Part shown: positions 48,070 through 60,437 of the stretch, one piece after another
Numbering within the stretch: position 1 is the first letter of the stretch
Layout of the letters: every line of letters starts with the position of its first letter
Source of the DNA: Medicago truncatula
Lineage: Eukaryota > Streptophyta > Magnoliopsida > Fabales > Fabaceae
Direction: 5' to 3'
DNA length: 64,000 nucleotides
NCBI RefSeq assembly: GCF_003473485.1
Contig: NC_053042.1
Location: 38,468,762-38,532,761 of the forward strand
The notes under the pieces: model-generated
Seen by the model: the letters and a program-made list of their open reading frames with translations, nothing else
What the model was told of the DNA's origin: nothing
Database searches by the model: none
Program-made: the position numbers and the translations under genes

Positions 48070-48870
48070 AAGTTCACTATTTTATTGAAAAACTCGAGCA
48101 TTCAACCAAATCAAATGAAGAACAAAATGAATATTTTTGAGTAGCCACCAAGTGATCCAAATTGAAGTAAGTGATATGTGATGTATGTCGGATGAACCTA
48201 ACAAAACCTAGCCAATTATAAATATCAAACCAAAGTTTTGTGAAGAAGTCACAGGAAAAAAAGAGATGACTGATGTTCTTCTGGAGGTCACAACTGCTCG
48301 CACATAATTCTGCTTTTGGCCGAAGCACTCGTCTCCTGATTAAATTATTTGTTGGTGGTATCCGATTGTGCAACAGATGCCAAGCAAAAAGGTTGGCTTT
48401 GAGAGGAACCTCTTTATGCCAAAAGATATGTAAATGATCACCATTTTTAGGTTGATCCATCGAAAGAAGGTAATTATAAACACTTGAAACATTGTATTTT
48501 TTTATACATGAAGTGGCAAAATGCACATGTCTCTCACTTCAGCCTGCAAAACAATTGGAAGTAATAATTTGCAACACTCCCGGACTTGCTCTTCTTCCCA
48601 AGCCAACAACTTCTGCCTCCATTTCCGAGTCTCACCACCCTCCCCCAACCTAAAGAGAACATGTCATACACTAGACGCCATTTTGTAGTCAGCTAGATCA
48701 AAAAGACGACTATATCTAAACTTCAAAACCCCTACTTTTAACCAAAGATCCCACCAAAATAAAGTATCTTTACCATCTGCCACCTCTCAGCATAAATTAT
48801 CTTCAAACAAACTTCCGACCCCCACTCACCCCATCTCTGATGTTAATCAAATTCTTCCACCAAACGACTA
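48070..48870 (-). mobile_element. LINE fragment with zf-RVT domain
   Basis: The minus-strand frame 48526-48077 contains FWHKEVPLKANLFAWHLLHN, then NNLIRRRVLRPKAELCASSC and ISHLFFSCDFFTKLWFDIYN, the zinc-binding reverse-transcriptase tail (zf-RVT) of plant L1-type LINEs. Upstream, to about 48870, stop-broken frames continue the same domain order (a WWKNLINIRDG-like block). No reverse-transcriptase core is left. Confidence 0.85.
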
Positions 48871-50394
48871 TATAGGTATCTCTTTCAATCTTGTTGTGTT
48901 TCAATTGATGAGAGATTTTTTTTGTTGCCCATGTTTTCTCTAGAATATTAAAAGTATCAGGTTTATTCCACTTACTCTTGACATTTTAAAAATAATTATT
49001 TTAAAATTTGAACATTTTTATTTGTGATACGGGCTTATAAATATTATTATGTCAATAAAACATGGGCTAAAAATTATTTACAAATGTTTATATTTGAAAT
49101 TGAGTGATTATGACCGTTTTATAATGAGTGAAAACTATAAACACACCGTACTTGGCACGGATCACTCACTAATGTATATTACAAAAAATGGCATAAGAAT
49201 TTTGCCATATAATAAAGAATGATATTGAAAACACTAATATAGATCTCATATCATATTTGAGAGGTCATGTATATGTTACCTGTCCTTAGCATTTGAAAGA
49301 GCATGATGCTTCAAAACTAGTGGTTACTGGTTATCTTCCCATCCATGTGGAAAACCTATTCAATACGTATACTGAGCAAATTAGGTATAAGAAATATTTC
49401 CAAAAACAATCGTAAATGAGATTTTTTTTTTGTTTCATTTCCTTTTCATATGTCACTTCAATTGCAAATCATCGATCATCTGACGTTGAACACCTCAATC
49501 TTGTTAGAGATTGACAAAGATACGTGGAATTGATACATAGTCATAGCTTTTGCAATGCTCTAATCGGTCCCTATTTATAATTTAATTCAAAGATTTTTAA
49601 CATTTCTTACGTATATTATAAAAAAGTGGCAACGTAATTACCTCGTCCATTTTAAAATGAATATCATTTAAATGTTTTCTTTATTAAGAAATAAAATAAA
49701 TAGCACAAAGAGAAAAAGTGAAAATATTGTCACTAAAAAATATTGGATTTTGTGTCGATATTATTCTCTTTTAAATAGTAAAGTTTGTTTTCAAGATGAT
49801 TTTTTAATCATTATTATTGTCAAACGTTTTCATAAACATCTCTTCATCGTCGATCGCATGGTTACATCTTTTATCATAGTTCATCATTAGCGTGTGTTTG
49901 ATCAGTGGAAAACTGAGACGATGAGGAAAATAATTTAAATTTGGGTTGTTTGGTTCAATTATTTGAAGGAGATGAAAAGGGAGAAGAGTGATATCTCTCA
50001 AAAGTTGTAAGGTATATTTCTCGGTTAGAAATTAGACCTCAATTTCTTTAATATTTCAATTCATGGAGCACAATATATTTTTTAATGTTAGGAGGATGAA
50101 ATTTAAAAGTACTACGTACTACTCCTTTTACGGCATCTCAATCCATGCAATTACACAACTCCACGAGACTAATTCTTAAGTATGTTGTAACAAAAATCAT
50201 GTAGTAGGTGCCAAATATCTGCTTTTGAAATATTAATAATTTTCATGCATTATGATAACCCATATTGTTTTTATTAGCAACTTCAAAAGTGATTGAAGTT
50301 GATATCTTGATGTAGAAAAATACACATAATTCAAATTAATTTGTCAACAATATATAAAAGAACGTTTAGTTCCTGTTTGGCAACCGACTATTTC

Positions 50395-50585
50395 GTATGT
50401 AATCACCGTCCAAAGCTTCTAAGTCTTCCACGTGTATGCAAACGTGACGTCACAAGGACGGATGATGATGTAATGGTCAGCCGTGACATGACTAGGACGG
50501 CGGCTACCACCGCCACGCGGACAAGAGAAAATGTTTGAATTTGTGAAGAAGAGAAAATGAAAGGGACAGCACGTGATGTTTCTGT
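50395..50585. promoter_or_regulatory. ACGT-motif-rich GC island without a gene
   Basis: Within 200 bp there are CCACGTGT (G-box, about 50429), AACGTGACGTCAC (TGACGTCA palindrome, about 50442-50454), GCCACGCGG and CAGCACGTGATG (about 50568). The G+C content exceeds that of the flanks. bZIP/bHLH factors bind such motifs. I find no matching coding exon within reach, so it may be a stranded promoter or the promoter of a non-coding RNA. Confidence 0.35.
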
Positions 50586-50776
50586 TTCTGGAAATTTGGA
50601 ACCATTCACTGAAGGACAAGTGGATGGAACAAATGTTAAGGATGATATTTTTGGAAGGTTTTGTTATGTTGAGTGGTGGAAATATACAACACATGGAGCT
50701 AATCATTGGTGAACTTTTTTCAAATCGTGATTTCTCTTAGTACTCTTGCCTCATTTATTCAAGAGTATAAGATATT

Positions 50777-51289
50777 GGGTTAAATATCTTATTGATCCCT
50801 ATAAATATATCAATTTTTTCTTCAATTTTTAGTCGTTAAAAATTTTTTCTTTAATTTTTAGTCTTTAAAAAAATTTTCATCTTCACTTTTGGTCCCTCTT
50901 TTAAAGTAAACTCATATGTAGAATTCATATTTTTGAAACAAATTTTTTCAAAAAAATTCATAATATTATAAGAATCTCTCAAAAAAAAAATTAGAATTTC
51001 TTAATAAAATATAAATTTAATATGAATTTTTATATTATTTATGGTTAAAAATTCATATATAATTTATGTTTACTTAAAAAATTCTAATTTTTTTTTTTGG
51101 AAATGTTTTTACAATATTCTACACATTTATGTACAATTTCGTTAAAAAAAAAATACTAAAATTTACTTTGAAATAGGGACCAAAAGTAGTGACTCAAAAT
51201 TTTATAGGGACTAAAAGTTGAAGGAAAATTTTAGAGGGACTAAAACAAAAAATTGGTATATTTATAGGGACCAAAAACATATTTAACCC
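50777..51289. mobile_element. Mutator-like MITE, 513 bp, 9-bp TSD
   Basis: TAAGATATT flanks both sides (50768-50776 and 51290-51298). The ends GGGTTAAATATCTTATTGAT and CCAAAAACATATTTAACCC are inverted, with more matches inside (GATCCCTATAAATATA / TATATTTATAGGGACC). It is the same style as 33765-34165. Confidence 0.85.
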
Positions 51290-51412
51290 TAAGATATTAT
51301 ATTTATCAAAAGATTTTGGAACAATTTTCTTTGATAAAGTACATTGTGTTCTTATTCTTCTTTTTTATTCTTTTGATTTTTGTGTCAATGCATATATAAT
51401 CTTATATGTTTC

Positions 51413-51456
51413 TTTTATCGGTTTTTTCTTTGACAAGTCGTTTTATCGTTTTTTAA
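51413..51456. repeat. Micro-insertion with TTTTATCG direct repeat
   Basis: TTTTATCGGTTTTTT (51413) and TTTTATCGTTTTTT (51441) flank CTTTGACAAGTCG, again with GACAAG. Confidence 0.55.
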
Positions 51457-53215
51457 GATGTTTTAAAATGGTTGGTCAAATAATATATCTCACTTAAGAT
51501 TAAAATTATTTTTATTTTATTTGTAAAAACTAAAATACCCAAGTGTATATAAATTAGAGTTAAAATGTTTTTCTTCTCTATAAAATTATATAATTTTGTT
51601 TTTTGTTCCTATAAAAAAATCACACTTGTTAGTTCAGAAAATATATTATCCTACAAACAGTTTTAGTCTATGTTGTTAATAGGTAAATATAATTTTTTCA
51701 AAGAGTTTGTGTAGGGATGTTTAGAAGATTATAACAAGCGACTCATAAAAAATAAATGAACTCAAAATTTGACTTCTAAGTTTAGATTTTTGTTATTTTT
51801 AATTTAAACTTTCGACGTTTAAAAAATTCATATTTAATTTAATTCAAATTTTAAAAAAAATATCTAATTTTTCTGGAGGAACTTTTTATAAAGTTTTACA
51901 CATGTCTGTAAAAAATATTGAAAAATTGAAAAATAATTGAACATGCTTTGTTTCAACATGTTCCATATGGATTAACGTACAAGGATTAAAACTGTTAGCA
52001 AAATAATTTAGAGTTGAATAAAAAGTGTGATTTTTAATGGATATGAAAAACAAAATTTTAAAAATTATAGGAATTCTAAAACCATATAAATTAAGTTAAT
52101 GAAATTTGTTACATGTTCCTTTTATAGATAATAAATTCTAAGGTGGATCAAAATAATAACTTACTATTGGGATATTCTTTTTGTTACGAGCTTATTATAC
52201 ACTCTATAGCATAGCATATCTCTCCTCTTGTTTTTATACCATGGCGAAACAAGTTCATCAACTGGAACCATAGAAATGTTGTTTATAGCAAGATGACCTT
52301 TGGTAGAGCATAAATTTACTATAGAGGTTGGTCTGCATTTGAAGATGGCCTATCACTGCCTTACTACTACATCGAGACTAAGTGATGGATACTTCAATTG
52401 TTGTGAGAATGAGAATGTATTTTTTTTATTGTGGTATATGATTCAACATACATAATATATAGACTTGTCATTGTTTTCTTTCTAGAAAATGTTATTGCAA
52501 TGATCATATGTTTTGCATTTGTTATTATCTATCTGTTCTATAAATTCAAGGCATTTATATGAGGGATATTAATTCCCCGTAGATGAGAAATGGTGCAGTT
52601 GCACAATCAGTGCATTATAGACTCTTTTATTGAAATTGAACGATACAAATTTAACATTAACAAATATATTAAAATTTATTGATCAAATCATAGGTTGAGA
52701 TTCATCTGCAATCTCTATTTTAACCCCAGAGAAGCAGTATTAACAACATTCATGCTAAAAGTTTATTTCCAACACTCACTGTTTTATTGAGTTAACGCAT
52801 ATGTGGGTTCCAACAATTTATGTGTGGGTAATTGGTGGAGTCCATTTTTAAAATGGTAAGACTCATATGCTTTTCTCACAATAAAAGAGTGGCATCAAAA
52901 AGAGTGTTAGAATATGGCTTGATCAAGAATTGTTTCATCTAGAAATCGAATTCGAATTCTTTTGAATAATTCATTTATTTTTTGTGGAGTTCATTAACTA
53001 ATTGAGCTCAATCACTTGATTTAAAGGGAATCTTGTTGGCATTACTCTAAATTATGCAATATTAATTTTTTTCTCATTGAAAACTAAATACTTCAAATCT
53101 TTAATGAATTTGTGTAAGCATGAAACGTAATAGGGAGTTTGAACCTGCAATATTGTTGCATAAAATCAATAGTCGGTCGGTCAAGTATGATACTTCTTAG
53201 GGAGTTTCTCTCTAG

Positions 53216-53350
53216 GCCTCCTCAATATCTTAAAGGCCCCCTTGATACACATCCGATAGTTATATACCGGATGTGCATTTTTTTAAAATATCCGGTATAT
53301 AACTACTGGAGGTATATTTAAAAGACTTTAAAGATATTGGGGGTCTAAAG
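53216..53350. repeat. Inverted-repeat element (MITE-like)
   Basis: CCTCCTCAATATCTTAAAG (about 53218) pairs with CTTTAAAGATATTGGGGG (about 53326-53343), and inside it AGTTATATACCGGAT pairs with ATATCCGGTATATAACTA. The centre is a short A/T stretch. Confidence 0.65.
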
Positions 53351-53950
53351 AGCAATATTCTACTGCTTAAACTGCGGCCTTTTTAGGCTTCTTTAAGAGT
53401 CAAGCCTAATGGATAAATATATCCAATCTGATCCCCAGCTAAAGTGAAAAATAGAGATGTTAGCTCCACCCCTATAACTAATAACCACACCCCATATTTT
53501 CTCAAAATAACAAAAATATACTTCTATCCAACTAATACTTTAAATCTCTTCCATCTTCCGCACCCCACACTATTAAAATATGAATCATAAATAAAATGTA
53601 TCGTAATCTATTTATAGTGCGTGCACACTTAAAAAAAAAAAGTGTATCATTTTTTTACAAAAAATTTAATAAATAATGTAGAGGAATAATTTACGACACA
53701 CATCGAAAAATAGAAACATATACTTTAGTTTTTTTTTTTTTTTTTTGTGAAATAAGAATGATATGGAATTTATTATAGCTGAATATTGAAGAGGTGTGTA
53801 TTTCTAACAAATCTCATAATTTAACTCGCGTGATTTAGTAAAATAACACATAAATTTCACTCACTGACGAATAAACTATAATCACAATATATAAATGGAT
53901 AATCCTTTTTTAACTTGACTTTTTTTCATTTTTACTCTTCATTTATACCA

Positions 53951-54000
53951 TCCATATGTAGTTAAAAATATACAATCCATATGTAGTTAAAAATAATCTT
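53951..54000. repeat. Short tandem duplication
   Basis: ATCCATATGTAGTTAAAAATA occurs twice in immediate succession with about 24-bp period. Confidence 0.75.
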
Positions 54001-54139
54001 CTTTTTCCTTCCAATGATAGTGGGCATACCCAGATGCTTGCCTGAACCCACCCTTGTTTCTTGAAAAATTATTTGTATTTGTGTCTTCATTTGAGTACTA
54101 GTATTTTTATTGAAATAAATCTCTAATTTTTGCATATTG

Positions 54140-54720
54140 ATAGCTTAACCTGACAATTGCTCATATTTGCTCATATTTGTGTCATCAAATAATGTGTGTC
54201 ATGAGCGATGCTCCATGGCACACTTTGATTCCATGGATCTTTCATCGCATCTCTATGTTTTTGAGTGAAAGTACATCTGCACATATGATAAAGAGATAAG
54301 GTGGTGAAGGATCCTCTTGACGAAGTCCTTTGCTCGAATTTCACAAACTAGTTCCTTAACCATTTACTTGCACATTATACTTTACACTTTCGATACAAAG
54401 CCTCATCCAATTGACCAGTTTCTCATGAAATCTCATCTGTCTCATCATGTCTTTTACATGCTGCCAACTTACTTTATCATAAGCTTTGTTGATGTGTACC
54501 TTTAATTCCACCTCCCCCACTTTTCCCCAAATTGCATTTCATATGGCGGAGAATCTCCGAAGCTAGCAAGATGTTATCACGTATTGACCTATTTTCCACA
54601 AACATCGATTGTTCTTGAGAGATGTGTTTCGTTAGTAAATGTTTCATTCTATTTGTTAGCACCTTTCAAATGATTTTGTACAAAACATTACAAAGAGAAA
54701 TTTGAATTCCAAAATCACAT
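54140..54720 (-). mobile_element. LINE reverse-transcriptase fragment
   Basis: The minus strand reads ISLCNVLYKII, LTNRMKHLLTKHISQEQSMF, NRSIRDNILLASEILRHMK, then after a frame break KAYDKVSWQHVKDMMRQMRF and KGLRQEDPSPPYLFIICAD, the ordered reverse-transcriptase motifs of plant L1 elements. Stops and at least one frameshift are present. The catalytic FADD motif region is not recognisable. Confidence 0.88.
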
Positions 54721-56507
54721 TGATGAATTTTTTTTGTCACTTGTAAAAAGATGATTTATCCGAAAGATTGTGGATTCAACTCTCGTTATCGATGTGAGAA
54801 CTTGTTTACTAAATGATATATGAATACCTCTCTAAACGCTCTTTGAACTTTAAAATCGGCCCCGACTTTATTTAGCTCAACTATCACTTCGATGGATTGT
54901 ACCTACGTAGTTTTATTTCTTCCGACAAATGTACCTGCATGGTGATAGTTCATAGTGGATTACTAGACTATTTCACTTCAAGATTGTTTTGAGAGTTTTT
55001 TTAACAAAACCTTTTCTTCTTCAAAATTCTCACCGTTCAAATCGAACTCATCAACTATTGATATATATAAACATAGTGTCACATGCATGTGAGCAACGAT
55101 AGTTTGATACCACTTTTTCCATGGTGTGACAGCTCAATATTTGAAGAAGCTTATTCTCAAATACACATTGTTGGATTCCACCATCCTATGCTCCAAATGG
55201 GAGTCACCCGTCTCCCACTTGTCAATGTCATTGGCTGCTTCAATATCACTTTAGGCGAAAGTGCATTTCAAAATCTTGCATTTGGATTTGCTCTCTCATT
55301 AATTTATTGCAATGTCTTTTTCATTGCTTTTAATAAACATTTCATTATGTTTGCACTCTCATACATGTTTCACTTGACTAACTTTGAATTTGATGAGGTT
55401 GCTCTTGTAATAATATATTTTAATCATTTTTACATCATCTGATCTTATCTAAATACACTAGAGCTATTAAAGTCATTAAACTTTAAAGTCACCCAATTGA
55501 TTTCCTTCTCAAGCACAAGGGTAGGCTGAATTTCCTAACGTACTATGTAACAAGTCCTTTTTTCGTGAATAGAAGTTCTAAAACTCGATTATTTCGTCGG
55601 ACCAATCCCCAGTCTACTAGTGAAGTTAAATAGAAGTCAAAGCAAAATCATATACAGAATACATGAATTGTTGGCAACTATAGAATATTCATACTTGAGA
55701 TCTAGAAATGAGCACACTCTTAGGTCGAAAGGCTACACCACCATGCTGATCCATGAGGGCTAGACAATGAAAATTTTAAAGATTTTTTTTCTTAAACAAT
55801 GGCTCAAAGTTCAAGTTATTAGATATCATAAAACATTTATTTATAATTGATTAAAGTGTTCTACATGTTTAATTCATACATAGACAAGTGTAATTCAAGC
55901 ATCTCTTATTGAAGTATAATTTACTCTAAAATTTTACTTCTTAAAAGAAGAAGGGAGTGCATATTTTCGCATAATAGGTACAAGGGTGTAACTCAAACTT
56001 CTATTAAGGAATAAATGCCTAATTTACTCTATTTTTTAATATAACACCATTAATTATATACTCCATTTTTTATTGATTTGGTTTATACCTATTTAACGAG
56101 TTTCTTTGGATTCTCTCCATTAATAATTTTCTCAAGTGAAATCTCAACTATCAAACATGAAAGAGAAAATAAGAATTAAATTATAAAGAAACATGATTGA
56201 TATGTGTTTTAAATCTTTAGTTGAAGAAATTGAAAATGGAGAAAAATTGAGAAATTTTAACAATTGCCCTTAGGGCTTTTGTTAAGGAAACCAAAACTAC
56301 TAAGTTTACATTGAATTCAACAATATTTTAACTTTTAAATAGTCAAATTCATCATTTTTTATTTTTCTAATACAAAATTTTTATTTTTATCTTCTTAATC
56401 AATGTCCTAAGGACACTCTTTAACATTTCTCATTTTTTAATGCAAAGAGAATAATACAAATCAGTTTCTTAGTACTTCTTTTATCTATCCCTTCCATGCA
56501 TTCACAT

Positions 56508-57218
56508 TCAAAATTGACAATATAAAATTAAATATATTTCTTTATTATTATTTACTATCAATATTATATATACATAAATAGGAGGTAAGCGGGCAACAAA
56601 CTGCGCCGCTAGACTTTTTTGGATGGCAAAATCAATCATCGTAAACACAACATTCATGGACCTAGGAGACATAACATTGATATGCATAACCCTTTGGACT
56701 CTATGTAGAAGGTCAACAACCTCTGATGCTAGGAAGCCGAAAGTGTCAAAAACAAATGGTATAAAAGCATGTAGGTTGTCAGAACACGCTTTCTCATGTT
56801 TGGCCACTTTGTTTGACGCAACTTTTAGGGTTGCTTGTCCTACCGTAAAAGCCCCGACCCCTAAACCCACAAGTGGTGAAACCCCAGTCAAGTCCACACA
56901 TGCATGTTTTCCTCCAGCCCATCCATACACCATAACATCCGCATACCTAAGTGTCGATCTTCTATCTAGTGGGTCAGTCAGAAAGTTCACACGCGCTTCC
57001 TTCTTCACTGATACTCCCGCCCTCCTGAATATATCAAAAAGTACATCCCTAATAAAGTCATGCCTGTACTTAAAGTCGGGAAGCTCTTTACAATGAACGA
57101 CATGCTCGCCAAAAGTATCCAGACACGCCTTATGACAAACAGGGCACTCCTCATCACTAGAAAATAGTGGAATCATAAGACGATATCGAAGGATAATACG
57201 GTACTTCACTAGTGACAT
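56508..57218 (-). mobile_element. C-terminal part of a repetitive RT-associated protein (zinc knuckle plus nuclease-like domain)
   Basis: An open frame of 236 codons on the minus strand. From the N-terminus: a CPVC...GEHVVHC knuckle (Cys-x2-Cys...His-x3-Cys), a RHDFIRDVLFDIFRRAG segment, then RYADVMVYGWAGGKHACVDL and TGVSPLVGLGVGAF, and a C-terminal block ending AAQFVARLP. The D...D-x-T spacing around YADVMV/ACVDLTG recalls PD-(D/E)XK-like nucleases. I recognise it as a repetitive family in legumes, often mis-annotated (for example auxilin-like), whose full copies follow a reverse-transcriptase part. Here sequence upstream of 57218 holds stops, so it is a 5'-truncated relic with an uninterrupted remaining frame. 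The last 30 codons run into flanking DNA. Confidence 0.7.
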
Positions 57219-57511
57219 ATGCTGATCTTACCCATCAATTAGGATAGCTAGAAAAAATCTTGAACATATGCTACTCGCAAACATCCTTAAATTGTCTTCT
57301 GTCTAGTGGAAATAATTTTCACATTCCCTTATGAAGTTCTTGATATTCACAAATACAAAATGAAGCATTATGTGTTTTTGTTGAGAAGATGAAGCATTAA
57401 TACAGGTAGTAAGTAAGTAATAAAGCCATCATGTTAGCTTCTGGATTGATAAATAAAGTTGGAAAAAGTAATCCAACTGTTCACCTAGTAAGACCGCCCC
57501 ACTCACAATCC

Positions 57512-57620
57512 TATAAAAAACATTCCCTTTTTCTACTTCTGCAACACCTTTCAATTTTCAACTAAAAAATAAAAAAGCTGCACCACCTTTTTCTCTCTCC
57601 CTCCCTCTCTCTCTCTCTCA
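57512..57620 (+). promoter_or_regulatory. Core promoter and CT-rich leader of the Dof gene
   Basis: TATAAAAAA at 57512-57520 lies about 180 bp before the start codon. A pyrimidine (CT)n tract at about 57591-57619 would fall in the 5' leader, as is common in plant promoters. Confidence 0.6.
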
Positions 57621-57695
57621 ACTTATTTTGAGTACAGCTAAAGTGTGTTCCTTTCAACTTCATCCTTTGATCATCATCTTCTTCTTCATCAATCC

Positions 57696-58799
57696 ATGGA
57701 CACAACTCAGTGGCCTCAGGTAACTAATTAATCCATGAACTTTTCCTTATAAATAAAAGAAATTTTGCATATAAGTTTTCTTTAATATAATACCATGCCT
57801 TTCACTTTAATGCTTACTTTTCCATTTGCTTTTTCCATAAAGACCTTCAACAAGTTTCAATTTTTCTTTTTTCAAAAGAAAAATAAATGCATATAATTTC
57901 AAATATTACATGATATATATTTATTTGATCCAAAAGACACAAATATACTCACAAACTTCATTAATTATCTTGTAGTATTTATTTAATTATTTTGAATATT
58001 GAAGGAGATTATGGTGAAGCCATTAATAGAAGGTAATATTATAGCAACAAATACATGTGAAAAACCTATGTTGGAGAGGAAGCCAAAACAACAGAAACAA
58101 GAAGCAATTAACTGTCCAAGGTGTAATTCAATTAACACAAAATTTTGTTACTACAACAACTATAGTTTGACACAACCAAGATATTTCTGCAAAACATGTA
58201 GAAGGTATTGGACTCAAGGTGGATCCATTAGAAACATTCCTGTTGGTGGTGGTTCAAGAAAAAACAACAAAAATAGATCTTCTTCCAGTTTTGTTTCAAA
58301 TCCATCACCTTCAACAAAAAACATACTTGATGAAAACCAAAACCATAAGATCCATCATGAAGAAGGACAAGATCTAAATTTAGGGTTTCCTCACATCTCT
58401 GATTTGGTTCAGCAAAATAACAACACTTCTTCTTCCACTTCTTCAGCATTGGAGCTTCTTACTTCAGGGTTTAGTTCAAGTTCAAGGGGTTTGCATTCTT
58501 TCATGCCTGCTCAAGTTCAAGGTTGTGGATTTCCTTTGCAAGATTTTAAGCAAGTACCAATGAATTTCTGTTTAGATGGGATTGGTGGAAGTGGTTATGC
58601 AAGTCTTGATCATGGTGTTCAAGAGACAATTAGTGAAGGGAGGGTTTTGTTTCCTTTTGAGGATTTGAAACATGTTTCTAGTACAAATAACCCAACAATA
58701 TTGGATTTGGATCAGAATAATAATAAGGAGGATCAACAAGGATATTCAACAGGGATTTGGACTGGAATGTTGGGAGGAGAAGGAGGAGGATCATGGTAA
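57696..58799 (+). CDS. Dof-type C2C2 zinc-finger transcription factor
   Basis: Two exons: a tiny 57696-57719 (eight residues MDTTQWPQ) and 58005-58799; 819 nt, 272 aa. The eight-residue first exon joined to EIMVKPL is characteristic of one Dof clade (DOF2.5/DOF3.7-like), which supports both the start and the acceptor TTGAAG|GAG. The Dof finger uses Cys45, Cys48, Cys70 and Cys73 ([19 protein letters not shown], then [16 protein letters not shown]) and is followed by the basic [15 protein letters not shown] tail. It binds AAAG-type DNA in the nucleus (family knowledge). The rest is Ser/Asn-rich, with [20 protein letters not shown] and a C-terminal [17 protein letters not shown] motif, typical Dof activation or interaction region. 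Intron 57720-58004 has GT-AG ends. Target genes are unknown; the clade in Arabidopsis affects seed germination and vascular traits. Confidence 0.96.
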
Positions 58800-59199
58800 T
58801 TAACTTGGGAGAAGTCATGAATATATTTAATACAAGTATTACTACTCATTTGATTTCTTCTCTCTATTTCAACTACTAGCAAAAGTTGAATTATCAACAA
58901 GAATTAGTGATGGAAAAAATGGATCTGATCTTCAATTTTAGAGTTTCCAACTTGTAGAGATGAATTTTATATTTTCCCGTTTCTAATTTTCGTTGTTAAT
59001 TCAACTTGTTTTTTAGTAGTTTATAGTTTATATATTGCCGTCTTCTCGAACACCTAGGCTAGCGTCAAGGTAATTAGCCGATTCTACTTAGTGGAATAAA
59101 TTAAACTTGATTGTTGTTGTATATATTGTTGTCTTCTCAATTTTATTTTGAACATTTTTTCGGTACTCAGAAACATGATTTACATTACACTTTTAGGAT

Positions 59200-59620
59200 A
59201 GAGATGATCAAGTTCTAATTAAACCCATAATTATTCTAGGGTTATGGACCTCCATATCAAGAATAATTACACTTGTCTTAGGATAATCACACTTATCATA
59301 AAATAAGGGCGCCGCCAAAGGGGCACGAGGCCGCCCTTATCTCTTAAACTAAAGTCAAACAGCTCAATCCAGGGCCTTTAGGGAAGACATATGGATACAG
59401 ATAAGCTTGACGCGCCCGCCATTATAGGACCAAACCGGCGAAAGCTCAAGGAAAAAGCTCTCACGTTGTTACGACTAAAGGGGGCCAAAAACACTATAAA
59501 TAAATTTTTTGGAATCATTCCCAATGCATGACCTAATTAGATACAAAGACGTAAGAGTTATAGCTTATTCACATGCTTAGTTCTCATATTGTGCTTACTG
59601 CAGGTACAATTAATAGATTA
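59200..59620 (+). mobile_element. LTR-like GC-rich block, possible solo LTR
   Basis: An island from GGGCGCCGCCAAAGGGGCAC (about 59308) through GACGCGCCCGCCATTATAGG to AAAGGGGGCC stands out from AT-rich flanks. It is followed by a TATA-like ACTATAAATAAA (about 59492) and then a transcript-leader-like segment ending TGCTTACTGCAGGTACA. This order is that of a gypsy-type LTR. No internal region, PBS or second LTR was found. Confidence 0.4.
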
Positions 59621-59836
59621 AGTCTATAGTGCACAAATAAGATAGTAACGTTGCACCAAATACAAATTTGTTTTCCGTCAGTATTTCAATCAGTCACATT
59701 CTATTTCACTTTGAATCAAAGATGAAATTTATGAAATTAATGCCGGAAACTATTGTGCATGGTACAAGTTACAACACTTATTTTACTTGTACACCTTAAC
59801 TGCCAACTAAGTAAGTATAGCTTACTATTTTATGTG

Positions 59837-59918
59837 TTTTTTTTTTTTTGTCCGGATTTGAACCATGGATCTTGCATATATTATGTATTGTTCTACCAAC
59901 TGAGTTAAGTTCACAATC
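59837..59918 (-). mobile_element. tRNA-derived SINE, minus strand, 13-bp TSD
   Basis: ACTATTTTATGTG (59824-59836) and ACTATTTCATGTG (59919-59931) flank an oligo-T run, GGATTTGAACCATGGATC, ATATATTATGTATTG and CCAACTGAGTTAAGTTCAC. Read on the minus strand this is box A, box B and A-tail of the 8011 family. Confidence 0.85.
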
Positions 59919-60437
59919 ACTATTTCATGTGCATTAGAAGTAGGGCAATCCAGCCATGGATTTTGCATTAGCAAATGGTTTTATTATCTAGTTAATTTGA
60001 AAATTGCATTATTGTTATTTATGAATTGGGATTTCATTGATCATGTAACGAATTTCACATTGAAATATTTAGGTGTGAATATCAATGCGAATGTGATGGT
60101 TTTACTTTTCCCTGCCATTTTCTTTCTTTGCGTGCTGTACGGTTCTGTATAAAAACATTCATTCATTCATTCAGGTTTTGGGGTGTGTCAGTTGCTGAAA
60201 AATACATGTCTGCATTAAAGCAAGTATCACCTTGACATGAAGATGGTTACTACTCAATCTAGCTAGAGAGGAATAAAAGCCAGCCAGGTGATGATACTTC
60301 TGATATCTTCACGTGACATTGCATTCAATAACTTATAAGTCAAGCTTAATCATAAATAAATGTAAGATTAAATTGTAGACATTATAAAAGCTGCAGCCTT
60401 AATCAAAATACTCACCTACATGCTTCCACAAACAAGT

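Larger units (their letters stand above)
42477..57510. other. 15-kb gene desert of transposon relics
   Basis: No host exon could be supported on either strand. Listed separately are MITEs, micro-insertions, a SINE, LTR-like tandem units, three LINE or RT remnants and one ACGT-rich island. The remaining stretches (about 46.3-48.0, 48.9-50.3 and 51.5-53.2 kb) are AT-rich with nothing recognisable. Confidence 0.7.

Noticed and set aside
55083..55442. 119-codon plus-strand frame next to LINE remnants
   Set aside because: No recognisable motif and composition like noncoding AT-rich DNA; probably chance, possibly antisense of LINE sequence.
56623..57096. 157-codon plus-strand frame
   Set aside because: Antisense to the retroelement-derived frame on the minus strand, which carries the recognised motifs.
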